A model generated the notes under the pieces. The model saw only the letters and a list, made by a program, of their open reading frames with translations. It did no database searches and was not told the origin of the DNA. From positions 186,001-250,000 of the forward strand of contig JAIVFH010000033.1 in assembly GCA_025765595.1 (NCBI GenBank): a DNA stretch of 64,000 bases, in the 5' to 3' direction. A program made the position numbers and the translations under genes. Below are positions 30,964 through 42,715 of the stretch, piece after piece (position 1 is the first letter of the stretch; every line of letters starts with the position of its first letter). This stretch comes from Obelidium mucronatum. Taxonomy: Eukaryota; Chytridiomycota; Chytridiomycetes; Chytridiales; Chytriomycetaceae.

Positions 30964-32993
30964 ATGGCGGAATCCGACGTCGACGAACATGAAAGCAACC
31001 ATAAAGCCGGAGCGGAGCAGGCACTAGACGGAGGTAGTGGCAGCTTTTGATATGGACAACTCTGACTTGTGTTTTATCAGATACAATTCCGCAATCAGGA
31101 ACCTGTCATTCGAAAGCTCTTGGCAGGAGAGTCTTGCTTGCTTCTTCTTCCAACAGGCGCCGGAAAGTCGCTGCCATTCCAAGTCGCGGCAATCGCTCAG
31201 CCAAACACAGCCATTGTTGTCACACCGCTTCTGGCTCTTATGGATGACCAAGTGTCGCAATGCCTCAGCAAAAATATTGCTGCAGCTGCTTTGCATTGTG
31301 AAATGAGCGAAGGTTGTATTTGACAGCATACTGAAACCAACTAACTTGAATTCTAATCACCACAGAAAACAGAGATAAGGTTATTAAGCAAGTCAGAAGT
31401 AAAGCTATAAAACTATTGTATGTGTCTCCCGAGCGCATGGCACGTAAAGAATTCCGTGAAATGATGAAACTAGTTGGTGTTTCCCTCCTTGTCATCGACG
31501 AAGCCCGTAAGATCAAAGATTATAGATTTGAAAGGTGCGAATTAATTTTTATATTAGACTGCTGCATTGAATGGGGGGAAGGATTCAGGCCAATTTATTC
31601 AATGCTGCCTGTGTTTGCTACCGAGCTGTCACCAAAAGCAATTCTTTGCACAACAGCCACCGCAAACCCCCACGTATCAGCAAAACTATGTTCCCAGTTT
31701 GGGATTGATGCTGACTGCATATTTAAAACAAGCATCTTCAGACAAAACCTGTATTTGGACTGTATCAAAACAACAAGCTCGAATAAAAGACACGTTCTAT
31801 TGGAGCAGCTCCATAAATACACATCGCCTCAGTCGCCTTTTAATGGGACTGGAATTATTTACTGTCAGAGACGAACAGATGTGGACAATCTCACTAAGTT
31901 CCTGAAGTCTCGAGGATACTGTGCGAGAGAGTACCACAGCCAAATTCCTGCCGACAAGAAACGCGAAGTGCTAGAGTGGATAATGGAGGGTGAGGTTAGA
32001 AATCGGTTGTGCGGGAAGGGGGACTGTATTCCAAACAAGTTGGTTGTGGCCACTATAGCCTTCGGATTGGGAATTAATGCAGCAATTAGTTTTGTAATTC
32101 ACTATACTATACCTCAGTCTCCTGAGCGGTACCTGCAAGAGGTTGGGCGGGCTGCGCGTAAGGAGGAAATTAAATTGGGGTCATGCACTACTATTCTCAC
32201 CGACAACGACTATGCTTACACGTCCCATTTGATTGGCGAAGAGAACGGGTACAGTCTCTCTGTCGAAGGAAACAAGGCCCTGGTTGACTCTCTGCTGTCT
32301 CAAAAGTCAGCTCCACCTCAACGCCTTCTTGTCCAATTGTTTAGAGAAGGTATCATTGAATTCACCAACTACCAACCTGAATTGTGGGAGTATAAAGTTT
32401 GTAGAAAGCTGGATAATGGGGAATTGTATTTGTTTTGCAGAAAAGTTGTGGAAGAGTTGAAGGAGGTTTCGCTAAGAACGAAGCAGGGTCTCGAGCAAAT
32501 GCAAAAACTATTCACAACTCCCCAATGCTTCTGGAAGCTATTTGCAACTCTTTTTGACTCTCCCTTGGATGCGGATTGTGGGAAATGTTATTATTGCAAG
32601 AAGGAGGGGCCGATTCTTACCCTCAAAAAAGTATTTGACGTAAAAATCTCAAATCAAACGGTATTTGAATCTATTGAATTTATGGATGATATTATTCAAT
32701 TTCTTGAACGGAGTGAATGTTTTTTGAATGCAGAAGTGTGCAAAAATGGAGTTCGTTGTTTATTTGGGGAAGAGTACAAGGAAACAGAGGGAATTAAAAG
32801 AGAGCTGAAGAGAAGTAGTAACTGCTTTTCTTTTTTTGGATGCTTGAAAGGGAAGCAGATTGGGAATGTTGTTTTGGGACGCGTTTTTGCCTGGGAAGCT
32901 ATTCTAAAGCTGAAGGGCATGTGGAAAGGTAAACCAGTTGTTAAGAAGAGAAAACTTACGGAAAATCTGGCGCAGTTGTATAATAATAAATAA
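30964..32993 (+). CDS. RecQ-family DNA helicase of element copy 2
   Basis: 3'-5' superfamily 2 helicase. Proposed exons: 30,964-31,033, 31,081-31,312, 31,366-31,506, 31,558-32,993. Walker A LLPTGAGKSLPF is intact. Splicing the 51-nt intron at 31,507-31,557 restores motif II as D-E-A-H-C followed by E-W-G-E-G-F-R-P. Then come TTATANPHV (motif III), GIIYCQRRTDV (IV), ATIAFGLGIN (V) and QEVGRAARKE (VI). A cysteine cluster DADCGKCYYCKK follows, as in the RecQ zinc domain. There is no RQC or HRDC domain that I recognise. Exon 2 carries a 44-nt net deletion relative to copy 1, which breaks frame with exon 1; translation would need another start or splice. Confidence 0.85.
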
Positions 32994-33045
32994 AGCTGGG
33001 AATCCATGTCGGAAGGTTAAGACAAAGTTTGAACGCTTTTATTTG

Positions 33046-36000
33046 TCAATAGTCTGCACGGATAAATACAACATCATCATCATCTTTACCATCAACTCCA
33101 AACTTTCGATACTTTGATGTGCCCAGCGCCGTCAGACTCTGTTTTGCCATTTGCGACAAAGAAAACTTGCCACCCATTCTCCATCTCCCACCTTTTTGAA
33201 TGGAATCACAAACAATATGAACAAGCTGGAGTTTTGTCTTTCCTGTACGTTCAGCCAAAGGTAGGGCTTCAATTTCAATGTCAAGCAACTCCAAAACATT
33301 TGTATACTGTTTCCAGAGATTGTAGTTTCGCGTTTTGGAATCGCTCTTGCCAGCCTCTTTCTTCCAACTATTTTTGTGTCTGGCGGCCAGTTTCTGGAGA
33401 CGGAAACGGGTATTCCAGAAGAACTCATACAACTTTTGAAATTATATTAGGAACAGTAAAACAAAGTAACAAGGAATGACGTACTTTGGAAGGAGTTTGA
33501 AGAACAGACACATCTGGTAAATCAACTTGAGGAAAGTTCTCCTCATCTTGCTTCCTATCTGCTCGAGGTTTATAAAGTCGAGAGTATCGGATGCATCCCA
33601 ACTTTTGAAACTGTTCAACTTCTGTGCCTTCCACAAGCTCTTTAACAACGACTCCAATCTCAAACTGTAAACCAGCATCCGGTCCATCTTGGACAGCAAC
33701 AGGGGGACCACCAACCACCGGAACGGAATTAGCGTTACCCAACACAACCAAGGGATCTTCTCCCATATCCAAACCAATCTCCTCACGCAATAGGTTTTGC
33801 ATTTGCTGCGATTGAGGGTTTACTTGGAAGCGGCTGAAGGCAGCTGCCTCCCCACTATCTGTGTTCAACAAGTTGCGGAGACCATCGAAACGCGCATCCA
33901 TAGAATCTTTAAGGTCAGCAATGGCCTTTTCAAGCCTCGCGCTGCCAGTACCCAGTGATTCCAAAACTTGAGCTGTTTCTTGAGCAATCTCCAATCGGAG
34001 ATCCTTCAACTCTTCCAGCAGCTGCTTCTGGGACTCTGGATCCAGCCCTGAAAACGAGGAGAGCAAGTCACCACTGGCTCTGGCAGCCTCAAGTTGTTCT
34101 TTTGCAGCCTGGTCGGCATCGTACTTGACCATTGTGTCTGTCATTTTACTGCAGAACTCAGCCCACAGAGGGTTTTCAAAGAGTTTCGGAAGGCAATTAC
34201 AGATTGCTTTATCTGATATTTCCAAATAGTTAGATTAAAAAATTTTGGCTATACTAAATATAACTCACAGTTGCGAGTTGGGTATAGCTTGTAGTGCATC
34301 AGCCAAGCCAGCAACTGCAAGACAGACTTCTTCATTTGAGGAATCAGCTCCCCAAAGAGCGTGAGTGTTTTTCTCCCGCCACGCTCTTTGATCTGGTCTT
34401 GAAAGTCGCAACGGTCAACGGTAGAGCTCCAAAGTGGGTGATTTTCATCTTTGACAGCATCAGCAAACTCAGAGGCTTCAGGGAACAGCCCGCACTCATT
34501 CAGGAGTTCATCTGGAACTTCAATATTCCAAGGCGCTCTGCAGATTCCCCCCCTGGCAGTAAAACCCGCCAGAACTCGGTAAACCTATCATATTGTTAAG
34601 ATCAATTCAGATAGATAAACAGTACTTACGGCCATTGGAAAGTCCAAGAAGTACCGATTTTCGAAAGCACCGGACGTCTTGTCTCCTGTGAGCCAGCCAA
34701 TAGCTTTGATGTCAGCAGCAGACACACCACATAGCCGCAAGTAGTAGCAAAAGGCTTTCCGTTTCAAGTGAGTGACCTTTCCGTCAACTTCCAGTCCCAA
34801 CGCCTTCATCATTTTCTTGAAGGCATTATAATGAGACGACGTTGACATCGCCAACGTTTCGTAATCTCCAGGAAACAGCTTCATATCCCCAAAACCGCCT
34901 TTGTATCCATCCATCAACTTCCGCCACTTGTCCTTACTATCTTCAGTCGGATACATGTGCCGATTTTCAAATTCCATCAGTCCGAGAGTTGCGAACACAT
35001 CAAACAACGCAAGACGATGTTGACCAAAAATCATGTAGCGCATGTCTGAAGCACCTCTAGCAGCAAGAGATCCCTGGAGATGTTGTAGTTAGTTATCGAT
35101 CAATAACTTCATTTAAGATACTCACAAACATCTTGGTTCCAACCAACAACACCTTGAGCCCTTGCATCTTTGGAGGCTCAAACTGGGTCTCCGGGTCTTT
35201 ACTTGTACAGGGAGCCATATAACTGAAAATATCGAACCATTCGATGGAACGAAGCTCTCCTGAGCGGCCCAGACATTGATCATTGAAGTTGGACATGGCC
35301 AAGTTTCGAAGTCCTTCACCCCCGTTGAATCTCCCAGAATGGAGGAAGAAAAGTTTCTCCCTCATACGATTCTCAGGATTTGTAGCAGCCTCCATCTGAG
35401 TTTCAAGGTTGTCGTGACGGTCAAGATCGTTGCTAACAAAAACATTATTTACATGATTGCATGATATCAAGTTGATTGAGAATAACTCACTGCATCTTTC
35501 TCATCACAGCTGCTTTCCGTTCTGCCTTAAGGAGCTGCATGTGCAAGGAACAGTTTTCCTCGCACCCATGCTTGACACTTGCATCGGCAGCAAGCTTGGA
35601 CAACACCCCCATCTTCCCAAATATAACATGTCCTTGCTCCATCACCCCCTAAAAATATTTGAATGAAAAACCGAAAAGTTGAAATGGAAAAAAAAAAACT
35701 TACAATTTTCACACCAACACCAGCAACAGCAGCCATTGCATCAACAATCGCCACACCAACACGCTCCTCAGCTGTCATAGAAGCGTTGGCTTCATCAGCC
35801 TCAGCCTCCGCCTCCTCTTCTTCAGCCACCTCATCGTCCCCGAGTTCGAAGCCGTACTGGTCTGGAACTCGAGGATTCAACTTGGGCGCCGTCCGAAGCT
35901 GCAGCAAGAAGAAATAACCGTAAAGTGGAAGGAAGTTCCACTTGTAGTCCTTGTATTTCTCCTTGATTCCAGGGTCCTTAAGTTCCGCATTCGTCAGGTA

Positions 36001-37823
36001 CAAATCCACCAACTCGAAGTAGCGACGCATATACATGAAAACAGAATTGTGTTGACGATCTGCCTTCATTCGGTCATTGTTCTTTGGGGTACAGACGTCG
36101 CAGATCCACTCAATCACAGTCTTGAAGTGGGCAACCTTGAGATGGTCTTGAGGGTTGTACGACTTCACAATAATTGTCACCAATTCTTCAAAAGCCGGAT
36201 GCCCCCGAAAAAAGATTATGAAGATGTACATGTATGACCGTATATCTCCATAAGTGACCAAAGTTTCGATTCCTCCGACTGTCTCTGTCTTGTCAGCCCC
36301 TAAAATATTAAAAGTTAACATAAGTAAAGGGAAAAAGAGAGACAGATATTCACAGGAAATTGACAAAAATGGTAGTCGTTTTGAGCTACAACTGGAGCCC
36401 AAATTGTCAAAATTTTCTCCCGTGCTTCGCACGTTTGTACTATCCCGGGTTTCGCCTCGCTGGCTCGTACCTCGCCTGATCGCTCGGACTCAAGGGTAAT
36501 TTTTTACTTACAGGTTTCGTCAATGAGAGTTTTCCACTTCCGACCCATGTCCCCTGCTTGTCCTTTCATCAACACTTTGGCGAACTGAGAGATTTCGTCA
36601 ACTTTGAAGTCACTGTGAGGTAGCATCCCCGCCTTGATCCAGCCAGCTCGAGTATGAGGGAAGTAATCCTCAACCTTGTACTTCCGAGCAAGGACAGCAT
36701 CCTTGGCGGCCTTGGCTGTAGCAGCAGCTTTATCCTTTTTCGACACGGGTCTCTTCGTCCTGCCGGATCCGCTGCTCTTTCGCTTGGTTGGTTCTCCATC
36801 AGAAGTTCCTTCGTCGTCAGACACAGGAACCGTTGGGATTGGGGCAGCAGCATCAGGAGCAACGTAGACGTTGGTGGAGCCTTTTGGACGGGCGGTCTTC
36901 TTGTGTTTCTTTGCGGCTGGCGAGGTGGATGGCGACGCACGGTCAGAGACACTTCGGGTTGATGGGAGAACAGGGCGCGGCGGAAGTGGGAGAGGTTCGT
37001 CGGCACCAGCCTGAGGAGCGGCAATACAGCCGTGGCAGATCCCAGTGTTGTCGTTGGCACACAGAGCTCCGGACCCGACGTGCACAAAGTGAACTTTTGC
37101 TGCTTTGCCTGATCGTTTGCACCGGTTGAGGACAGGAAGGCCTTGAGTTTGGTTGTGACGTCCCTTATAGAAAAGGTCTCCACACGTAGAGCACTAAAAA
37201 ATAAATCATATCTTTAGTTTGAAGAAGAGGTGAATTAAATAATTAAATACGCACCGCCTCAACCCACTGTCCACCTTGGAACATCCAGCCCCGATACTGA
37301 AAGAGGTCCTGGTGTTTGTACCCCTGACGCTCGAGCCAGTCTGGGTGGACGGGTACTTGACCAACATACGGACCAGTTGGAGCGACACCGCCAACCACCG
37401 GCTCAAAAAATCCGTCGATAACGCGGCCTTGGGGAGCTAAAGCGGTGGCTGCGGTGTTTTGACGTGGTGAGCTGGTGGTCATGGCGGTGGTGGGGCGGCG
37501 AGTTGGTTTGGCTGGGGTGTGTTTGGGAGTTAAGAGAAGAAAAAAATTGTTTGGAACTTACATCTTGGAATAGCACGAATTGCAGTCACGACACCAACCA
37601 TCGGATCGCCATCGGATTCCGATGATGACGCGTCGTATTCGTGGCCCTCAGCCGTCGATCCGAAGCAACCGATGGCGTGCGATGGAACTGGCTCGTCTGG
37701 ATCGGTCGAACAACTCGCATAGTAGTCGTTCGTATAAGCGGCTTCCCATCGCGGCGTCCGATCGCTTCCGGTGCGCGTCGTTGGGAAGGCAGGTCGCATT
37801 GCGTTGGCGTAGCTTCGCTTCAT
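33046..37823 (-). CDS. Crypton/Ndc10-type tyrosine recombinase of element copy 2
   Basis: Ten exons (37,823-37,562, 37,511-37,255, 37,193-36,512, 36,299-35,704, 35,648-35,491, 35,432-35,126, 35,073-34,630, 34,584-34,269, 34,212-33,485, 33,432-33,046) give 1,378 residues with all phases agreeing. An N-terminal Cys cluster (C-x2-C ... C-x7-C-x2-C, residues 174-229) is a likely zinc fold. Catalytic candidates are R713 (GELRSIEWFDIF), H856 and R859 (VTHLKRKAF), W881 and Tyr895 (FENRYFLDFP), followed by the family-typical A-G-F and P-D-E-L ... L-F-P stretch. The C-terminal 130 residues are basic. Such enzymes cut and rejoin DNA through a 3'-phosphotyrosine. The gene is uninterrupted, and its stop is 52 bp from that of the converging RecQ gene. 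Confidence 0.88.
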
Positions 37824-37964
37824 TTGTGGTTGACGTTGGGTGCCTTTATGAATAAAGAATATGTTAATATCATTGAATATGGAGTCCACTTGACGTAATA
37901 GATATAACAAAGTGTTTACAATGCCATCGCGATCGGTGGCGTCAGTTTAGCCGTCAGGTTGGGG

Positions 37965-38074
37965 GGTGTACTATTTTGGTGTCGTGATATTTCAAAAATC
38001 ATGGCGAAAAAATAGTTCAGGAACTATTTTTGCCCCGATCTTTTTGCGATATCACGACACCCAAATAGTACACC
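37965..38074. repeat. End A nested hairpin of copy 2
   Basis: Outer arms 37,965-37,990 and 38,049-38,074 (26 bp, one mismatch). The loop holds a second hairpin, AAAAATAGTTC facing GAACTATTTTT (38,008-38,031). Copy 1 has the outer stem with a loop 38 bp shorter, lacking the inner hairpin. Confidence 0.85.
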
Positions 38075-38232
38075 ACCCAAAACCCACAAAAACGCCATTC
38101 CAACGCCCCCGAGGCAATAAAGAATATTTTAAAATGCCCCCCTTAAAGTTTGAACGCGGTGCCGATGGGCATTCTCCGTTGCCGCACCCTGGAATATTCC
38201 ATTTTTGGGTGGTGCCGAAATTTTTATTGCCA

Positions 38233-38241
38233 TGAACTATC
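38233..38241 (-). promoter_or_regulatory. Putative recombinase binding motif, end A
   Basis: GATAGTTCA on the minus strand, 16 bp inside the element, followed inward by TGGCAATAAAAATTT. It mirrors end B, together forming imperfect subterminal inverted repeats of about 28 bp. Confidence 0.55.
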
Positions 38242-38257
38242 GCACCACAACCCTTAG

Positions 38258-38318
38258 AGTTGGTTAGAGCGTGGTGCTAATAACGCCAAGCTCACAGGTT
38301 CGATCCCTGTATGGAGCA
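38258..38318 (+). pseudogene. tRNA-Ile (AAT) 3' piece, split by element copy 2
   Basis: Starts at the AGTTGG core and contains the rest of the D arm, anticodon loop CTAATAA, variable region, T arm CAGGTTCGATCCCTG and acceptor ATGGAGC plus A. The new upstream flank (CCCTTAG) does not rebuild the 5' half, so the gene is disrupted. Confidence 0.93.
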
Positions 38319-38381
38319 TTTTGGATAGACACAATTCAAACTAATACATTAATAAAGGCTACACTGCGCAAGTGGACAACG

Positions 38382-38454
38382 GCCCGGCTAGCTCAATCGG
38401 TAGAGCGTAAGACTCTTAATCTTAAGGTTGTGGGTTCGACCCCCACGTCGGGCT
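38382..38454 (+). tRNA. tRNA-Lys (CTT), right arm
   Basis: 73 nt. Acceptor GCCCGGC/GTCGGGC, anticodon loop CTCTTAA, intact T arm. Inverted twin of 5,505-5,577 with a single difference before the T stem. Confidence 0.95.
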
Positions 38455-40385
38455 ACTTGTGGTTTCTAGAACAATTTTCTGTAAATTGGAGTATTAAACT
38501 GACATTCCAAAACCTGAACAGATGCCCTCCATTGATAAGGTGCAAGTGGGCTCGCATCAACCTGGCAAGTACCCTGACCCACTAGATTGGGGGTATGATT
38601 GGTTTTCACTATTAACCAAAGAAACCCAACAAAACCCAACTGACCCGACCTCCTTCCATTCTTCCAAACAGGTTTGTCACTTACAATAAGTTTGAGGTTC
38701 AATTTTTTTTGGTTATAACCTTCAATTTTTCTGTTTGCTATTAAAATGTCATTCTGCAATAGTTTATATGCATAAATTCTTAACTTTTTTTATTTTATTC
38801 TCATTCCAAACTATTTATTTCTACTTCTTTCCATACAACAGACCATTCCCCAAAGACCTGCAGGATAATCCTGACAGGTTTGGGTTTCACGTTTACCCTG
38901 ACACCCAAATCCAAACAGTCAGCTTTGGGATGAAACCAACCCAACCCAAACCCAACCTGTTTGCACCTTATCCATTGCCCTCCAAAACAATCAATCACCA
39001 CATTGTCCGATGGTGGTGAGTTCAACAACCAAACAACTTAAAGTTGACCCCTTCAATTCAACTAGCAGCTCAGCCCCATGCCCTACAACATCTTATATAT
39101 TTCACCAAACAGCAAGATGTAGAACATTACTGCCTATTAATTCAATAAAACCTTCTTTTATTTCTTGATTGATCTTTGTCAAAGCCAAACTGTACAAGTG
39201 AGACTGCATTCGGCACAAAATGCAATTCATGTGCTGATGGCTGCTTTTGCCTTTCCAAAGTAACCTGCAGCTGACTAGTTGATATTGTGGAAGGAAACCC
39301 AGTAATTCTTGGAGGCATGCAGTGCCCTACAACACAAGCAAATATTGTTTGACTGGGATGTGTTGCTAACACCTGGTAAAGTTGTGTAGCTTTGTCTATG
39401 TGTACCTAAGAAAGAGTCTTATATGACAGCGGCAATTTCTTGTGGAGTAGCATCAGGGCGAGCTGTTATATTTGGACAAAATCAATATGTTGTCACACAA
39501 GTTAAATTAATTCCTTTAGCAGCTGTACATAAGTTACAAGAGCAAGGATCACAACTGGAAAGATTCCAAGACAATTCGATCTTGCAAATCCCACCTCTCA
39601 CAAAATTGTTTAAAAACTCCACCAACACAACCTTGTTTCTACCCATACTATTATAAAGCCCAACTAACCCATAAGGTAATATATATTAGAAGATAAAAGA
39701 ATGCAATAAGAACAAATATAAAAGAATGCAATAAGAACAAATAAAAATGAAGAAACAGAATTTGTTGAAACAATATATTCAGCTCAAATTCAATTGTTCC
39801 AAAATCTTTCTAACCATTTGCTTTTGTTTCCGATTCCACAGCCAGCTGCATTTATATAAAAATACAAAACTGAGTCATCAACATTTTCAAAAAAAACTTT
39901 CAAAGCTCTAGAGATAGATTTGATTTTAGATATAAATGATCAACTGAGTCAACCAAAACTCTGTTTTGGGATGCACATCCCAATTGATAACAATGGTGTA
40001 ACTTCAGTAATAACACCCTTTCTGACAGCTTTCCAAAAAAAACTCTTATGTTAATAACCCTCCTTAAAAAACAGATTGGTCAAATGTTGCCACTAGTCTC
40101 TTGCACAGAGTATAATATCCTCCTCTGACAATTGATCCGGAGTCAGTTGACCCTACTGCATGAAAACATTGAAACGCAGAACTTAAGATGCCACAGCACA
40201 AAGAGTTATAGGAGAACGCTAAACTCAGTGGAACCTTTTTGGAGATAACAAGACTTTGCAAAGAGTTGCAGCATGTCATGACTACTTAATTTCAAGGCAT
40301 GGGGAGAAAAAGCCAAAAACTACATTCTGCACTCTGTTGCTGAGGTTAAATTATAATAATTTTTTTTTGATAGTGCGTATTGGCG
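38455..40385. other. No gene seen (right arm intergenic)
   Basis: Inverted copy of 3,556-5,504 with only short, unrecognised open frames. Confidence 0.5.
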
Positions 40386-40457
40386 TCCCAGATAGTATAG
40401 TGGCTAGTATCCGCCCCTGTCACGGGCGAGACCGGGGTTCAATTCCCCGTCTGGGAG
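40386..40457 (+). tRNA. tRNA-Asp (GTC), right arm
   Basis: 72 nt. Acceptor TCCCAGA/TCTGGGA, anticodon GTC, T arm CGGGGTTCAATTCCCCG fully paired, unlike the left twin. Confidence 0.95.
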
Positions 40458-40531
40458 ACTTTTAGCTAATCTCAAAAGTGTTTGAGTTGTGGTGCAGATT
40501 GTTTGAAAAGAGATTCCAGGATGCTAAACTT

Positions 40532-40603
40532 TGCAGTAGCCGGGATTCGAACCCGGGTCGCATGCTTGGAAGGCAGGCATAATAACCACTATACAACTAC
40601 TGC
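40532..40603 (-). tRNA. tRNA-Gly (TCC), right arm
   Basis: 72 nt, identical cloverleaf to 3,338-3,409 on the opposite strand. Confidence 0.93.
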
Positions 40604-41390
40604 CCTGATGACTTTGGTGCCATAGCAAATATTAAACTTATTTTACTGCTCTAGAAACTGTGGTATCATATTTGGTAGGTGACGCAGCACCGGAGGATCA
40701 CAGCCACTAGATGTTGTATGGGCAAGTCAGTCAAAATGATTGCCAATTTGATTTTCTCTTTATAGGATAACAGAAATATATGAGAGAATCATTGTTTTGG
40801 CCTTGAGCTGAACCTGCATGTTTCTGATGTAAGTTGCTGTAGGGTCGCCATGACGACAGGACTACTTGTATGAACAGAACTTTGACTGCTGTTGATCTCA
40901 AAGCACCAATTGCTACATATACCCACTGAAATGCATGTAGCTATTCCACTGTCATTGATCCGTCCATCACTATTGCGACAACCACTGCAACGCTTATAGG
41001 TTTGTATGCTTATACCCCTTCTTTGTCATTTCATGACAAATTGATTACTCTTCAGTTTCTGCAGTTTGAGGCTTCTTTGCCAAAGTCCTTGAATTTGTTT
41101 CTGTGTCTACAGTGAAAAAACCCCATGGCCATATTCTTGGAGGGTCTGCTTTTGTTCAGTTCTACCAGTTTGTTGATCAGGGGCAGAAATTTTGATATGG
41201 AAGACCATATTTGACGTTGAGCAAAACAAAAAGCTTGATCAGGTTGGGTGAAGGAAGTAATGATGATACGGGAATTTCATCAAATGGAGGAATATGCAAA
41301 GCGGGGAGAAAAGCAACTACACATTACTTTCAGCCCAACTTGAGCTAACTCATTAAACATGCCAGCATTTTTGTTTATTGTTATTTAAAG
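40604..41390. other. No gene seen (right arm intergenic)
   Basis: Inverted copy of 2,561-3,337. Confidence 0.5.
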
Positions 41391-41599
41391 GCGATTTTGT
41401 GCTTTGTTTTCAACACAACTGATTGCCTACCCCCCTTTGACACAACCGAGGCAGACTTTGAGAGCTTGCGGGGGTTTCTTAAACATACGCATTGCTTGTT
41501 CGCAGACTGTCTGTCAGTATCAAAGAGGTTCTCTCCTTCCAACAGGCTTCAATTTCTTCCAGAGTCAATTTGGCGGCTTCTTCAGGGAACTAAATGCTC

Positions 41600-42715
41600 C
41601 TAAACAGCACCAAAGCAACTTCATTTGGAGTCAAATTGACCCAAGTTTCTGAATCAGGGAAGTACAATGTTGGAAGTACTCCCCTCGGAGTACGGCGGCC
41701 AGAGTAAATAGGCACCACAACTCCAATAGAATAAGGGTGGTTGGACACATCCAAATGAGACCAGATGCCTTGAGCGCACTGTCGGCCAGTTGCAAAATTG
41801 GCTGTGAAGCCAGGGAAGAGGTTTTCAGCAGACCGGGCAACTTCCTGTTGTCGTGTAGTAAAACTCAGTCAAAACTAAGCAATTCAAAGCTCCATGCAAA
41901 CCTCTTGAATAAGTCGAGTGCATTCTGTTGCTTCTGCCCCATGAACACTTTGCAGGCATACTGGGTTTCTTCAACCAATGGCCAAAGCCCGGGTATACAC
42001 TCTGCCAACTCAGGATTCAAGTGCCCTTCCAAGCTAAAGTAATTGCTACTCAGTGTGGCTTGCTTTACTGATACATTTGGTTTGGTTATGCTGGCGTTAT
42101 AGTGGATGTCCGCCTGAATAATAATGCAAAAAATATCAACTTCGGACTGGCAAAAACAAAGCAACACCAAATGCTGTCTTGTACTTTTCTCCACATACAG
42201 AGTAATTCCATTCCGTTTCGATGCTTGGTTGATTGTCTGAAGTTTGACAGCCTGGCCAAATGGTGTCGAACAGCAGTATACTTCACAGGATCCATGACAA
42301 ACCTGAATCACACTGTCAAAATCCCACATGCGAAACAACAAACACAGGAAAACAGTAATACCAAGCATGTGATAGAGTGGTGCCGTCGTTATTGAGCACA
42401 ACAGAGGTGCAAACATCTTTGGGCATCAGCAAGCCTCACAGCTCTCTTGAGGGTGTGCTGTACCCAGTGTCTTGTCCTTCTTCAAAGTCACTGTTGGGGA
42501 GCTGGTAAAAAAGGTAAGTAAAAGGGGGCAACAAAAGATATGACCCAGCACTACCTGTTGCGGCGGTAGCTCCTTCCACTTGCTGCATTGCAGCCGTTTT
42601 AAGATTTCCGGAATCGGAGTGGATGGGTTTGTTGCACCTTGCTTCTCCCCCACCAGTCCTATCCATTTTTTTTTGAACAAAATTTCGTTTGAATGTTCTA
42701 CGAAAAAGCAATCAA
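41600..42715 (-). pseudogene. Decayed multi-exon gene of unknown function (right copy)
   Basis: Counterpart of 1,278-2,360. Here the MDPVKYTAVRHH exon has an indel after LARLSNF that breaks the frame kept on the left. The later piece QATLSSNYFSLEGHLNPEL, broken by a stop on the left, is open. Each copy is damaged in a different place, so the ancestral reading can be inferred only by comparison. Confidence 0.4.

Larger units (their letters stand above)
29343..38257. mobile_element. YR/RecQ element, copy 2, inserted in tRNA-Ile
   Basis: 8,915 bp lie between two tRNA-Ile pieces, with AGTTGG at both junctions; the left arm shows the empty site. Layout: end B with an inverted motif and small hairpin, 1.5 kb non-coding with two 285-bp repeats, RecQ (plus, 30,964-32,993), 52 bp, YR (minus, 33,046-37,823), a nested hairpin, and end A. 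Both ends carry GATAGTTCA about 16 bp from the tip in inverted orientation. The YR is of the Crypton/Ndc10 type. I cannot say whether a YR plus RecQ element targeting tRNA genes has been described. Confidence 0.88.

Noticed and set aside
29343..38257. Starship (DUF3435 captain) or DIRS element
   Set aside because: No reverse transcriptase or split direct repeats of DIRS, no cargo typical of Starships; the YR motifs fit the Ndc10/Crypton arrangement better, though a profile search would be decisive.
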